A DNA stretch of 64,000 nt from CBDDFQ01 sp965227035 (GCA_965227035.1 OZ245724.1:806001-870000), one strand, 5' to 3'; shown: positions 17,045-25,858, counted from the first letter of the stretch. The notes: generated from the letters alone by a model not told the origin. A program made the numbers and translations.

Positions 17045-17425
17045 TCAGGAATTGGCTGCGAACTTCTGGTATTCGGCGTCGTTCATCAGCTGATCGAATT
17101 GCGCCATATCGGCAATCAGCACCCGGAAAAACCAGCCATCTCCCATGGGGTCCGAATTGGCCAGCGAAGGATCGTTCTGAAGGGTTTGATTCACTTCGGT
17201 CACTTCGCCGTCGCATGGCATGAACACATCGGCCGCCGCTTTCACCGACTCAACTACTGCGGCCGCTTCACCCTGCGCGAATCGTTTGCCGACTTCCGGC
17301 ATCTGAACGAACACGACATCGCCCAGAGCATCCTGCGCGTGAATCGTGATGCCGACGATGGCAGTCTCGTCGTTCTCGAGCTGGATCCATTGATGGTCTT
17401 TGGTGTACTTCACTGACATATCCAT
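17045..17425 (-). CDS. gcvH: Glycine cleavage system H protein
   Basis: Lipoyl carrier of the glycine cleavage complex, 126 residues, normal length. The lipoylated lysine is K62 in VVESVKAAAD, and the DALGDVVFVQMPEVG and DGWFFRVL segments are typical. The ATG at 17425 has an AAAGG sequence six bases upstream; a second ATG two codons later is possible. No gcvT or gcvP gene is nearby, so it must work with enzymes encoded elsewhere or take part in lipoate transfer. Confidence 0.93.
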   Translation of the reverse strand: MDMSVKYTKDHQWIQLENDETAIVGITIHAQDALGDVVFVQMPEVGKRFAQGEAAAVVESVKAAADVFMPCDGEVTEVNQTLQNDPSLANSDPMGDGWFFRVLIADMAQFDQLMNDAEYQKFAANS

Positions 17426-17434
17426 GTTGCCTTT

Positions 17435-18784
17435 TTAGGAATGAGTTTCTGCGGAGAGGGGTTCGAGTTGCGATCGTACGTAGTCCAGGTGCTGGCGCAA
17501 CGTGTAGACGCGGTCGCTGAAATCTACGGGGAATTTTGCATCCATCAGGTCGTGCTCGATCGCATCGAGATGCGCCTTTGCCTCGACGACTTTTTCCGGG
17601 GTGAGTTCGCCACGCGCGAGATCGTTCTCGAGAAACTTGAGCTCGCCGTAACGACGGTACAGACGACTCTTTACGCGCCAGCTAAGCAGCGGCGGAACGA
17701 TCCTGAATATCGGCACCAGAATTGCAATCAGCGGCACCAGCAGAATGATCAGCCGCTGTACGAAATTGGCCGCCCAGAACGGAAGATATCTTTGAAGGAA
17801 AGGCCGATCGCCTTTGAAGAATCGCTCGGCTTCGTCGGACAGCGGAAAGTCCACGCCGGTGCCCTTCGGAAATGAGTTCGGCCTGTTCAGCAATCCGGGT
17901 GCGGCGTGAACATGATTGGCCGCTTCGAGCAGGAGATAGGCCAAAGCCGGATGCAGGTTGTCGTGAATCACCAGATTCGCTGTGGTGGCGAGCAATTGCA
18001 CGTCGGCAGGCGGAAGATTTTTGGCGGGATCGACCGAGCCGTGCATGAGTGTGATGGGCTGGAAATACGGGTAACGGCGCGCGAGTCCATCCACATGATC
18101 CAGCGATGCGACCTTGACCCCATCGGCATGAAGCAGCGTTTGCACGGCCGGCGCAAGCGGCGACGCGATCATGATGACCGCGTCGGTATCGCCTTTCATG
18201 AGTGCTTCTGCAGCGGCGATTCCTCCCAGCGCTTGAAGATCGGTTTTCGGATCTGTTGGCTTGTTGGCCTTGTCAAGCACGCCGTAGGTTGCAAGCAGTT
18301 CGAGCGCCACTTTCCGGTTGCCACTGCCTTCGATGCCGACTGCCACTCGTTTTCCCGAAAGCGGCGTGAGGCCCGGGTTCAGATCGAGTTGCTTCGAAAA
18401 AATCCAGACCGGCTCGTAGGCAACGGCGGCGAGAGACCGCAACGGTGTTGCGTCGGGTGTGTTGCTCGAATCGAGCGAAAGAAAGCCCAGGCCACCTTGC
18501 ACGAGCGCTACATCTGCAAGTCCTGCGTCGAGGCGCTGTAGATTCTCGACCGAACCACCCGATGGTTTCAATTCCAGCGTGACGCCGTTGGCGGCGAGCT
18601 GTTCCTTGTACTTCAGCGCGAACTGGTGATACGCCCCATCGGCTGCGCCGGTGCTCATGACCAGCGACCGGGGAGGCGCGGGACTCACGAATCCGAATAC
18701 CGCGAAGCTCGCGGCCACGATCAGCAGGATCACGCCGACCCAAAAGACGACGAGTTGCTTTCGGGTGAACGCGGGAATGATCAT
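17435..18784 (-). CDS. Membrane-anchored TAXI-family solute receptor
   Basis: A 449-residue protein. A hydrophobic helix at about 10-32 (VVFWVGVILLIVAASFAVFG) anchors or exports it, and residues 40-320 match the TAXI type of TRAP periplasmic receptor (STGAADGAYHQFA, ALVQGGLGFLS, GSGNRKVALELL). Unlike a free receptor it then has one or two further membrane segments (FVQRLIILLVPLIAILVPIFRIVPPLL, about 345-370) and a cytoplasmic, partly coiled tail of about 75 residues with the repeated pattern LxxLENDLxxGELTPEKV. No TRAP permease is nearby. It ends 10 bases before gcvH starts. Confidence 0.82.
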   Translation of the reverse strand: MIIPAFTRKQLVVFWVGVILLIVAASFAVFGFVSPAPPRSLVMSTGAADGAYHQFALKYKEQLAANGVTLELKPSGGSVENLQRLDAGLADVALVQGGLGFLSLDSSNTPDATPLRSLAAVAYEPVWIFSKQLDLNPGLTPLSGKRVAVGIEGSGNRKVALELLATYGVLDKANKPTDPKTDLQALGGIAAAEALMKGDTDAVIMIASPLAPAVQTLLHADGVKVASLDHVDGLARRYPYFQPITLMHGSVDPAKNLPPADVQLLATTANLVIHDNLHPALAYLLLEAANHVHAAPGLLNRPNSFPKGTGVDFPLSDEAERFFKGDRPFLQRYLPFWAANFVQRLIILLVPLIAILVPIFRIVPPLLSWRVKSRLYRRYGELKFLENDLARGELTPEKVVEAKAHLDAIEHDLMDAKFPVDFSDRVYTLRQHLDYVRSQLEPLSAETHS

Positions 18785-18845
18785 GGCGCCAGTCTATTTG
18801 AGCTGCGCCTGCCGGAAATCGGCAAGCATGTGATCGCTAGTGCAA

Positions 18846-20540
18846 TCACATTCCCGAATAGTTCGGCCCGCCACCACCTTCGGGCGTCACCCAAACGATG
18901 TTCTGCGTCGGATCCTTGATGTCGCAGGTTTTGCAGTGAACGCAGTTCTGCGCGTTGATCTGCAGGCGATCGGCGCCCGTGTCGGTTTTGACGAATTCGT
19001 ACACGCCGGCAGGGCAGTAACGGGCTTCGGGACCGTCGTACTTCGGAAGATTCAGATTCACCGGCACGGACGGGTCTTTGAGCGTCAGATGCGGCGGCTG
19101 ATTTTCTTCATGGTTCGTGTTGCTGATGAACACAGAAGACAGTCGATCGAAAGTGAGCTTGCCGTCCGGCTTGGGGTAGACGATCTTCTTGCAGGACGCT
19201 GCCGGCTTGAGGCGCGCGTTGTCAGGCTCCTTGCGGTGAATCGTCCAAGGCATACGACCGCCGAACAGCTTCTGTTCGATGCCGGTCATGATGGTCGCGA
19301 TGGTGAATCCCTTCTTGAACCACTGCTTGAAATTACGAGCCTTGTTCAGCTCGGTATAAAGCCAGCTTTTCCTGAACGCTTCCGGGTAGGCGGTGAGTTC
19401 GTCATGCTGACGGCCAGCAACAATGGCTTCGAACGCTGCTTCTGCAGCGAGCATGCCGGTCTTGATGGCCGCGTGGCTTCCCTTGATGCGGCTTGCATTC
19501 ATATAGCCCGCTTCGCAGCCGACCAGCGCACCGCCGGGGAATACTGTCTTCGGCAACGAAAGCAATCCGCCTGCCGTAATGGCGCGTGCGCCGTAGCTGA
19601 TGCGCTTGGCAGGTTTGAGGCCCTTGTCCTGTCCCTCGAAATACCAGCGAATGTTCGGATGCGTTTTGAAGCGCTGGAATTCCTCGAACGGGCTCATGTG
19701 CGGGTTCGTGTAATCGAGGCCGACCACGAAACCGATGACGATCTTGTTGTCTTCCGCGTGATACAGGAACGAGCCGCCGTAGGTGTTCGGATCCAGCGGC
19801 CAGCCGGCAGTGTGAACCGCGAGTCCAGCCTGATGACGTGCGGGATCGATCTCCCACAACTCCTTGATGCCGATACCGTAGCTCTGTGGATCCTTGCCTT
19901 CGGCCAGCTTATATTTTTCGATCAGTTGACGGCCCAGATGTCCGCGCGAGCCTTCGGCAAAGATCGTGTACTTGGCATGAAGCTCCATGCCGAGCTGGAA
20001 GTTTTCCGTCGGCTCGCCATCCTTGCCGATGCCCATGTTTCCGGTGGCGACGCCCTTGATCGATCCATCGTCGTTGTAGAGAACTTCTGCAGCGGGAAAG
20101 CCCGGAAAAATTTCTACGCCCAGGGCCTCGGCCTGCTCGGCCAGCCAGCGGGTGACGTTGCCAAGGCTGACGATGTAGTTGCCGTCGTTGTGAAAGCATT
20201 TGGGCAGCGCGAAGTTGGGCGTACGAATCGCGCTTTTTTCCCCGAGGAAAAGGAAAGCGTCTTCCGTCACGCGCTGATTCAGCGGTGCGCCGCGCTTTTT
20301 CCAGTCGGGAAAGAGTTCGCTAATGGCAATCGGATCCATGATCGCGCCGGACAGAATGTGGGCGCCCGGCTCCGAGCCTTTTTCCAGGACGACGACCGAA
20401 ATCTCTTTTTCGTTTTCCGCCGCCAGTTGCTTTAGACGAATTGCAGTGGACAGACCTGCCGGGCCGCCGCCGACCACCACCACGTCATATTCCATTGCTT
20501 CGCGGGGGCCGAACTGGGCCAGGATTTCATCGTGAGTCAT
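18846..20540 (-). CDS. Electron transfer flavoprotein-ubiquinone oxidoreductase
   Basis: Passes electrons from ETF (fatty acid and amino acid dehydrogenases) to ubiquinone at the inner membrane. An FAD Rossmann motif opens the protein (DVVVVGGGPAGLSTAIRL). The C-terminal ferredoxin domain has the 4Fe-4S cysteines in YCPAGVYEF and QNCVHCKTCDIKDP. About 564 residues from the start chosen at 20540 (MTHDEILAQFGPREAMEYD), which matches how related proteins begin; an in-frame ATG at 20588 would add 16 residues. No etfAB genes are adjacent. Confidence 0.93.
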   Translation of the reverse strand: MTHDEILAQFGPREAMEYDVVVVGGGPAGLSTAIRLKQLAAENEKEISVVVLEKGSEPGAHILSGAIMDPIAISELFPDWKKRGAPLNQRVTEDAFLFLGEKSAIRTPNFALPKCFHNDGNYIVSLGNVTRWLAEQAEALGVEIFPGFPAAEVLYNDDGSIKGVATGNMGIGKDGEPTENFQLGMELHAKYTIFAEGSRGHLGRQLIEKYKLAEGKDPQSYGIGIKELWEIDPARHQAGLAVHTAGWPLDPNTYGGSFLYHAEDNKIVIGFVVGLDYTNPHMSPFEEFQRFKTHPNIRWYFEGQDKGLKPAKRISYGARAITAGGLLSLPKTVFPGGALVGCEAGYMNASRIKGSHAAIKTGMLAAEAAFEAIVAGRQHDELTAYPEAFRKSWLYTELNKARNFKQWFKKGFTIATIMTGIEQKLFGGRMPWTIHRKEPDNARLKPAASCKKIVYPKPDGKLTFDRLSSVFISNTNHEENQPPHLTLKDPSVPVNLNLPKYDGPEARYCPAGVYEFVKTDTGADRLQINAQNCVHCKTCDIKDPTQNIVWVTPEGGGGPNYSGM

Positions 20541-20920
20541 CGGATGGAGATCTCTCAGAATTGATTTTTGTGGGGGCTGCACCGACATTGCGGGCTATTC
20601 GCGCCGATCTTTCGGTTCGAAAGGCATTTTAAGCGTCGCGCTGTAACAGAATTGGCCGCGGTGTCGCCTCCGGTTAGGCGGAATCGGTCTGGTGGGTATA
20701 TCGGGGCCAAATAGCACGGTCGATTCTTTCGAAGACCGTTTGGGATTTTTTAAATACCAAGAAGTCACCTATCGAGGCTGCGCGTTCATAGCAACTATTT
20801 CACGCTCCTTTGATTTCCATGCGAGTTACCGTCCTACAGCGCCACGCGGATCGCGCGCACGGACTTATTTGGCTTGTCCAAGAACACTGTCTCCATAAAA
20901 ATCACGTCCAGGAGAAACAA
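20541..20920. other. Intergenic region upstream of the small secreted protein
   Basis: About 380 bases hold no convincing gene. The middle is AT-rich, with TAAATA at 20751-20756 as a possible -10 but no matching -35. It presumably carries divergent promoters for the ETF oxidoreductase and the secreted protein. Confidence 0.3.
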
Positions 20921-21388
20921 ATGTCCAAGAAATTTCGATCGCTCGTTGCAGCGGTTATCGCAGTAAGCGCTTTCGCCGGTGTCGCCAGTGTCCATGCGGA
21001 AGGACGCACGTCGCGTTCGTCGTTGGGCGTCTCGTTCAACGTCGCATTGAATGGCACTCCCGACGCGCAGGCCAAGTACACCGCCGACGTCGAAAAATGC
21101 AACACCGGTCAAACCGGGCAAGACAAACAGACCTGCCTTAAAGAGGCGGGGGCGGCGCTCCAGCAGGCGAATGCCGGTGTGCTTACCCAAGGTCAGACCA
21201 GCAGCATCAATGCATTGAAGGCAAACGAAGTGGCTCGTTGCCAGCAGTTGCCCGAAACCGATCGTCGCGCCTGTATCGCGCGCGCCAATGGCGCAGGAAC
21301 ACAGCAGGGGTCGGTGAGTGGCGGTGGAATTATTCGCGAGACGGTGGAAACGATCCCACCTGGGGCAACTCAGGGAACGATCAAATAA
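20921..21388 (+). CDS. Small secreted protein of unknown function
   Basis: A 155-residue protein with a clear signal peptide (SLVAAVIAVSAFAGVASVHA, cleavage near residue 26). The ATG at 20921 has AGGAGAAACAA just upstream, which settles the start. The mature part is polar and rich in Ala, Gln, Thr and Gly. It has four cysteines in two pairs (VEKCNTGQTGQDKQTCLKEA and ARCQQLPETDRRACIARA), each pair about 10-12 residues apart, suggesting two disulfides between helices. I do not recognise a named family. Expected in the periplasm or outside. Confidence 0.75.
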   Translation: MSKKFRSLVAAVIAVSAFAGVASVHAEGRTSRSSLGVSFNVALNGTPDAQAKYTADVEKCNTGQTGQDKQTCLKEAGAALQQANAGVLTQGQTSSINALKANEVARCQQLPETDRRACIARANGAGTQQGSVSGGGIIRETVETIPPGATQGTIK

Positions 21389-21390
21389 AA

Positions 21391-21406
21391 GCTACGAAAA
21401 AGTAGC
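21391..21406 (+). terminator. Short hairpin after the secreted-protein gene
   Basis: GCTAC (21391-21395) pairs with GTAGC (21402-21406) around GAAAAA, starting three bases after the stop codon. It is small and lacks a T-run; it may be a weak terminator. Confidence 0.3.
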
Positions 21407-21436
21407 ACTTCAGGAATCGCCGGGGAATTTCCCGGA

Positions 21437-21478
21437 GCAAAGATGGGCGCAGCGTAGTATCGTTGCGCCCATCTTTGC
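21437..21478 (+). promoter_or_regulatory. Perfect 15-bp hairpin just before the CoA-transferase genes
   Basis: GCAAAGATGGGCGCA (21437-21451) pairs with TGCGCCCATCTTTGC (21464-21478) without mismatch around a 12-base loop. The Shine-Dalgarno GGAG of the next gene lies only two bases after the stem. A second dyad CCGGG/CCCGG (21420-21435) precedes it. The position suggests a terminator of the upstream gene or an attenuator or mRNA-stabilising element for the CoA-transferase genes. Confidence 0.55.
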
Positions 21479-21490
21479 TAGGAGACCTGA

Positions 21491-22213
21491 TTGAACAAGT
21501 TATTTCCTTCCGCAGCTGAAGCCCTCGCTGGCGTCTTGCATGACGGACAACTGATCGCAGCAGGCGGATTCGGCCTGTGCGGAATTCCTGAAGCGTTGAT
21601 CGACGCGATTCGCGACAGCGGCGTGCAGAACCTCACCGTGATTGCGAACAACGCAGGAGTCGACGGGTTCGGTCTGGGCAAGTTGCTCGACACCCGCCAG
21701 ATCAAGAAGATGATTGCCAGCTACGTTGGCGAAAACAAGGAGTTCGAACGCCAGTTTCTGGCCGGCGAACTCGAACTCGAATTCACACCGCAAGGAACGC
21801 TTGCCGAAAAACTGCGCGCAGGCGGCTCCGGCATTCCCGCGTTCTTCACTAAGACCGGCGTGGGCACGCTGATTGCCGAAGGCAAGGAAGTGCGCGAATT
21901 CGACGGCGAGATGTACGTGATGGAACGTGCGCTACTGCCCGATGTGTCTATCGTGAAAGCGGACGTGGCCGACAAGGCTGGCAATCTGCGATTCCGCTAC
22001 ACCGCGCGCAACTTCAACCCCGCGGTTGCCATGGCCGGCAAGCTCTGCATCGTGGAAGCAGAAAAGATTGTCGAAGTGGGCGAGATCGAGCCCGACGACG
22101 TGCATCTGCCTGGCATCTATGTGCATCGCATCGTGCACAACCCGAACCCTGAGAAGCGCATCGAAAAACGCACGCTTTCCGTTCCAACAACTACAACCAA
22201 ACAAGGAGCCTGA
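21491..22213 (+). CDS. 3-oxoacid CoA-transferase subunit A (succinyl-CoA type)
   Basis: Transfers CoA from succinyl-CoA to a 3-oxoacid together with subunit B. The 240-residue protein starts at a TTG with GGAG seven bases upstream. Subunit A features are DGQLIAAGGFGLCGIPEAL near the N-terminus, NNAGVDGFGLGKLL and ELEFTPQGTLAEKLRAGGSGIPAFFT. The sequence looks more like the ScoA (acetoacetate) group than PcaI, but a 3-oxoadipate substrate is possible given the pca genes 14 kb away. It is followed after one base by subunit B. Confidence 0.9.
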   Translation: MNKLFPSAAEALAGVLHDGQLIAAGGFGLCGIPEALIDAIRDSGVQNLTVIANNAGVDGFGLGKLLDTRQIKKMIASYVGENKEFERQFLAGELELEFTPQGTLAEKLRAGGSGIPAFFTKTGVGTLIAEGKEVREFDGEMYVMERALLPDVSIVKADVADKAGNLRFRYTARNFNPAVAMAGKLCIVEAEKIVEVGEIEPDDVHLPGIYVHRIVHNPNPEKRIEKRTLSVPTTTTKQGA

Positions 22214-22214
22214 G

Positions 22215-22856
22215 ATGCCGTGGACGCAAGATGAAATGGCTGCACGCGCAGCGAAAGAACTCGAAGACGGCTTCTACGTGAACCTCGGTATCGGCATTCC
22301 TACACTGGTAGCGAACCATGTTCCGAGCAACATCGAAGTGTGGCTTCAGTCGGAGAACGGCATGCTCGGCATCGGACCGTTCCCCACCGAAGAAACCGTT
22401 GACGCCGATTTGATCAACGCCGGCAAACAGACCGTAACCACGCTTCCGGGTACCTCGATCTTCAGCAGCGATCAGAGCTTCGGCATGATCCGCGCAGGCA
22501 AGATCAACCTGAGCATTCTGGGTGCCATGCAGGTGAGCGAACGCGGCGATCTGGCCAACTGGATGATCCCCGGAAAGATGGTCAAGGGCATGGGCGGCGC
22601 GATGGATCTGGTGGCGGGCGTCAAGCGCGTGATCATCCTGATGGAGCATGTCGCGAAGAAAAAAGACGGCACCGAAGACCTCAAGATTCTTCCTGCATGC
22701 ACCTTGCCGCTCACCGGCCTCGGCGTGGTCAACCGGATCATCACCGACCTGGCCGTGATCGATGTGATGCCCGAAGGTTTGCAGGTTGCCGAGATGGCGC
22801 CGGGCGTGACCTTCGAGTTTCTTCAGTCGAAAACAGGCGCGAAGCTGATCAACTGA
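22215..22856 (+). CDS. 3-oxoacid CoA-transferase subunit B
   Basis: Carries the catalytic glutamate that forms the glutamyl-CoA intermediate: E47 in LQSENGMLGIGP. The protein of 213 residues also shows GFYVNLGIGIPTLVANHVP and GGAMDLVAGVKRVIILMEH. AAGGAG sits eight bases before the ATG and the gap to subunit A is one base, so the two are made in equal amounts. Same substrate uncertainty as its partner. Confidence 0.9.
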   Translation: MPWTQDEMAARAAKELEDGFYVNLGIGIPTLVANHVPSNIEVWLQSENGMLGIGPFPTEETVDADLINAGKQTVTTLPGTSIFSSDQSFGMIRAGKINLSILGAMQVSERGDLANWMIPGKMVKGMGGAMDLVAGVKRVIILMEHVAKKKDGTEDLKILPACTLPLTGLGVVNRIITDLAVIDVMPEGLQVAEMAPGVTFEFLQSKTGAKLIN

Positions 22857-22875
22857 TCATTCGAGCGTTCAGGCT

Positions 22876-23778
22876 TCAGATGGACACGGTGACATCCCTC
22901 ACCGCGTTCCTCAACCACTTGTACGCCGCATCCGCATGCAGGCGTTCGTGCCAATACTGTTTGATCTGAAAATCGGCCAACGGCAGCGGCGGGTCGAATA
23001 TTTTGATGTTGATGAATTCGCTGAACGACACCAGCAAGTCTTCCGGCATCGTGACGATCAAGTCGGAATCCGCGATCAGGAACGGGAGCGCAGAAAAACG
23101 CGGCGCAACCAGCGAAACCTCTCGCGTCAGATTCAATTGCGCAAGTGCCTGTTCGACAGCGCTGTGAAGCGAGCCCGTGGTGTCGTACTTCGCGTGCTTG
23201 GCCTTGATGAACTGATCGAGCGACAGCGAATCCTTGATGGTCGGGTGATTTTTGCGAACTGCACAGATGTATTTGGTGTTGCGCAAATTCTGCTGATGCA
23301 CCCAGTTAGGCATGCCTAAAAAATAGCCGATCGCCAGATCGATCTCGCCGCGATCGAGCGCATTGACCACTTCGTCCGGCCGCAGGTCGAGGATGGTGAG
23401 CTTGGTCTTGGGCGCCTCCCGCTGCATGTACTCGATCACCTTCGGCATCACCACGATGGCGCCGATGTCGTTGATGTAGATCCGGAAATGCACTTCGCTG
23501 GTAGCGGGATCGAACACCGAGGGCTGGTCGACCTCGCGAATGATGGCGAGAGCCCGCGCAATTTTGGGCGCCATGTCGTCTGCATATGGGGTCGGACGCA
23601 TGCCGCGCGAGGTTCTGACGAATAGGGGATTCCCGAATAGATCCCTCATACGCTTGAGCGCAGCGCTCACCGCGGGCTGCGTCAAAGACAGCTCGTTTGC
23701 GGCCGCAGAAAGGCTGTTGTGCCTGTAGATCGCGTCGAAAGTGAGCAAAAGATTGAGGTCGAAATCTTGAAGATTCAT
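22876..23778 (-). CDS. LysR-family transcriptional regulator
   Basis: A 300-residue regulator. The winged helix-turn-helix is at about 5-65 (NLLLTFDAIYRHNSLSAAANELSLTQPAVSAALKRMRDLFGNPLF), then an effector domain from about 90. The MNLQDFDLNLLL start resembles the NodD/NahR/LinR group, whose members respond to aromatic compounds such as salicylate. It is divergent from the gentisate dioxygenase gene, the likely target. A direct repeat GATATTA (23786-23792 and 23801-23807) lies in the 120-base gap and could hold its binding site. Confidence 0.9.
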   Translation of the reverse strand: MNLQDFDLNLLLTFDAIYRHNSLSAAANELSLTQPAVSAALKRMRDLFGNPLFVRTSRGMRPTPYADDMAPKIARALAIIREVDQPSVFDPATSEVHFRIYINDIGAIVVMPKVIEYMQREAPKTKLTILDLRPDEVVNALDRGEIDLAIGYFLGMPNWVHQQNLRNTKYICAVRKNHPTIKDSLSLDQFIKAKHAKYDTTGSLHSAVEQALAQLNLTREVSLVAPRFSALPFLIADSDLIVTMPEDLLVSFSEFINIKIFDPPLPLADFQIKQYWHERLHADAAYKWLRNAVRDVTVSI

Positions 23779-23898
23779 GGCGAGTGATATTAGCCAGATC
23801 GATATTAAAGATAAACCGAAATGTTAGGAATTTATATCGGGCGCTCCTACACTCCGCCAAAAGGACGACGCGTCGCGATCGTTCAACGGAGACAAACA

Positions 23899-24951
23899 AT
23901 GAGCCTGAGCACCCCCGTGGAAAGCGAAGCCGCTTCGCCCTACGCGCATCTGATCGAGACCCTCAAAGGCGTTTCCTCTCAGCCGTTATGGGATCGTTAT
24001 CACCGCGTCACTTCGCGCCAGCCGCACACCAGCGAGATGCCTTTGCACTGGACCTGGGATGCGATGGAGCCGCTGGTAGATCGCGCGGTCGCCGAGGTCA
24101 GCATGGAAGACGCCGAGCGCCGCGTGCTGCTGCTGACCCACCCGAAATTTCCCGGAACCATCTGGACGATGCGCAACATCTCCGGCGGTCTGCAAACCAT
24201 TCTTCCCGGCGAAGTGGCACGCGCGCACCGGCATGCGCTTGCTGCGTTGCGGTTCGTCATGAGCGGCAGCGGCGGCATTACCACGGTCAACGACGAAGCT
24301 TGCCCGATGGAAGAGGGCGATCTGATCCTCACGCCCTCGTGGACTTGGCATGAGCACACCCATCCGGGCGAGGGGCGCATGGTCTGGTTCGACGGACTCG
24401 ATCTGCCACTGTGCAATCACCTCGACACCATGTTCTTCGAGATGTCGGCACCGCATCTCACCAAGGTCGATCCGACGCCCTCGCGCGCGCCTGCAGCGCC
24501 CAACGATTGCGCCACGCTGCTGCCTGATGGACTCGACGCGAATGCAAATGCATCTAGCAGGTTTCGCTATAGCGCAAAGCGCGCTGTGGATGCGCTCAAC
24601 GCCAGCCTTCCTCGGGCAGACGGCAGCAAACTGCTTCGCTACGTTCATCCCGCCGCACAGGGCTCGGTGTTGCCGACGCTCGATTGCTACCTCATGGGAC
24701 TGCAACAGAATCGTCCAAGCCGGCTGCGCCGCACCACTGCGAGCGCCATTTGTGTCGTTGCCGAAGGCGAGGGCACTTCGTCCATCGGAGACGAATCGAT
24801 TCACTGGAAACGCAATGACGTGTTCACGGTGCCGCACTGGCAGTGGGCGAGTCATACGGCCGCGAGTCCGAATGCAAAACTATTCTTCATGACCGATCGC
24901 GAAATGCTCGCAGGCATGGGTTATCTACGCGAAGAGGAGGCATCGTCATGA
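23899..24951 (+). CDS. Gentisate 1,2-dioxygenase-like bicupin
   Basis: Cleaves gentisate to maleylpyruvate in the known family. The 350-residue protein has two cupin domains. The first carries the Fe ligands HRH in VARAHRHALAALRFVMSG and the later histidine in WTWHEHTHPG; the second domain (about 250-340) lacks a full metal motif, as in known gentisate dioxygenases. The ATG at 23899 has CGGAG eight bases upstream and is preferred to an in-frame ATG at 23821. Its stop overlaps the FAH-type hydrolase gene (ATGA). A 1-hydroxy-2-naphthoate or salicylate dioxygenase of the same family is an alternative. Confidence 0.87.
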   Translation: MSLSTPVESEAASPYAHLIETLKGVSSQPLWDRYHRVTSRQPHTSEMPLHWTWDAMEPLVDRAVAEVSMEDAERRVLLLTHPKFPGTIWTMRNISGGLQTILPGEVARAHRHALAALRFVMSGSGGITTVNDEACPMEEGDLILTPSWTWHEHTHPGEGRMVWFDGLDLPLCNHLDTMFFEMSAPHLTKVDPTPSRAPAAPNDCATLLPDGLDANANASSRFRYSAKRAVDALNASLPRADGSKLLRYVHPAAQGSVLPTLDCYLMGLQQNRPSRLRRTTASAICVVAEGEGTSSIGDESIHWKRNDVFTVPHWQWASHTAASPNAKLFFMTDREMLAGMGYLREEEASS

Positions 24952-25811
24952 AGCTGTGCAGATTCAACGGCGGCAAGCTCGGTGTGCTCAAGCACGGCCG
25001 CATCGTCGACGTGACCTCGGTCTACAGCTTGATTCCCGAGCAGACCTATCCGCTGCCGCAGAAAGACCTGTTCATCGAAGCGCTCCCGGTGCTCATGGAA
25101 GAGATCGAATTGCGTTCGATGAAGGGTGAGGCCTTCGACATTGCTGAGGTTCATTTCGACTCGCCGGTGGCCAACCCAGGGAAGATCATCGGCGCGCCTA
25201 TCAACTATCACGCGCACGCTGCGGAAAGCAAGGCCGACACCGGAATTGCGCACGGACGCGCGGTCACTACCATCGGCGACTGGGGCATGTTCCTCAAGGC
25301 CAACTCGTCTCTCATCGGCGTGAGCGACGACATCGTTCTGCGATTCGCAGAGCGTCGCAACGATCACGAGATCGAGCTGGGTGTGGTGATCGGCAAACAG
25401 GGAAATCAGATCAAGGCGGCCGACGCGATGTCGTATGTAGCCGGGTATTCGGTTGCGCTCGACATGACTTTGCGCGGACCGGAATTTCAGTGCTTTCGCA
25501 AGTCGATCGACTCGTATTCGGTGCTCGGTCCTTGGCTGGTTACGCCAGATGAAGTTAAAGACCCGAACGCGCTCGACTTGTGGCTCAGCATCAACGGCGA
25601 ATCGCGTCAGAAGTCGAATACCGCTTCGCTGGTGTACGACATTGCAAAGCTGATCGAATTCGCCTCGTCGTTCTACACACTCATGCCCGGCGACATCATC
25701 ATGACCGGCACGCCGGAAGGCGTCGGACCCGTGAAACCAGGCGATGTTCTCGAAGCGGGAATCGATGGCATAGGGCAACTCTCTATGCGCATTGCACCCG
25801 AGTACGCATAA
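24948..25811 (+). CDS. Fumarylacetoacetate hydrolase family protein (likely fumarylpyruvate hydrolase)
   Basis: A 287-residue protein of the FAH fold. Metal-binding acids lie in NDHEIELGVVIGK (E-x-E pattern), with GAPINYHAHAAE as the substrate/metal loop before it and IMTGTPEGVGPVKPGD as the C-terminal signature. Coupling to the gentisate dioxygenase gene (ATGA) makes fumarylpyruvate hydrolysis to fumarate and pyruvate the likely reaction. A maleylpyruvate isomerase is not visible nearby, so it may act on maleylpyruvate directly or the isomerase is elsewhere. Confidence 0.87.
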   Translation: MKLCRFNGGKLGVLKHGRIVDVTSVYSLIPEQTYPLPQKDLFIEALPVLMEEIELRSMKGEAFDIAEVHFDSPVANPGKIIGAPINYHAHAAESKADTGIAHGRAVTTIGDWGMFLKANSSLIGVSDDIVLRFAERRNDHEIELGVVIGKQGNQIKAADAMSYVAGYSVALDMTLRGPEFQCFRKSIDSYSVLGPWLVTPDEVKDPNALDLWLSINGESRQKSNTASLVYDIAKLIEFASSFYTLMPGDIIMTGTPEGVGPVKPGDVLEAGIDGIGQLSMRIAPEYA

Positions 25812-25858
25812 CCTGACCCTTCCAGATTCGACAAAAATTTCAACAACATTTTCAGATC

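Noticed and set aside
20692..20898. A 68-codon open frame upstream of the secreted protein
   Set aside because: No ribosome site, no domain and a composition unlike neighbouring genes; treated as non-coding.
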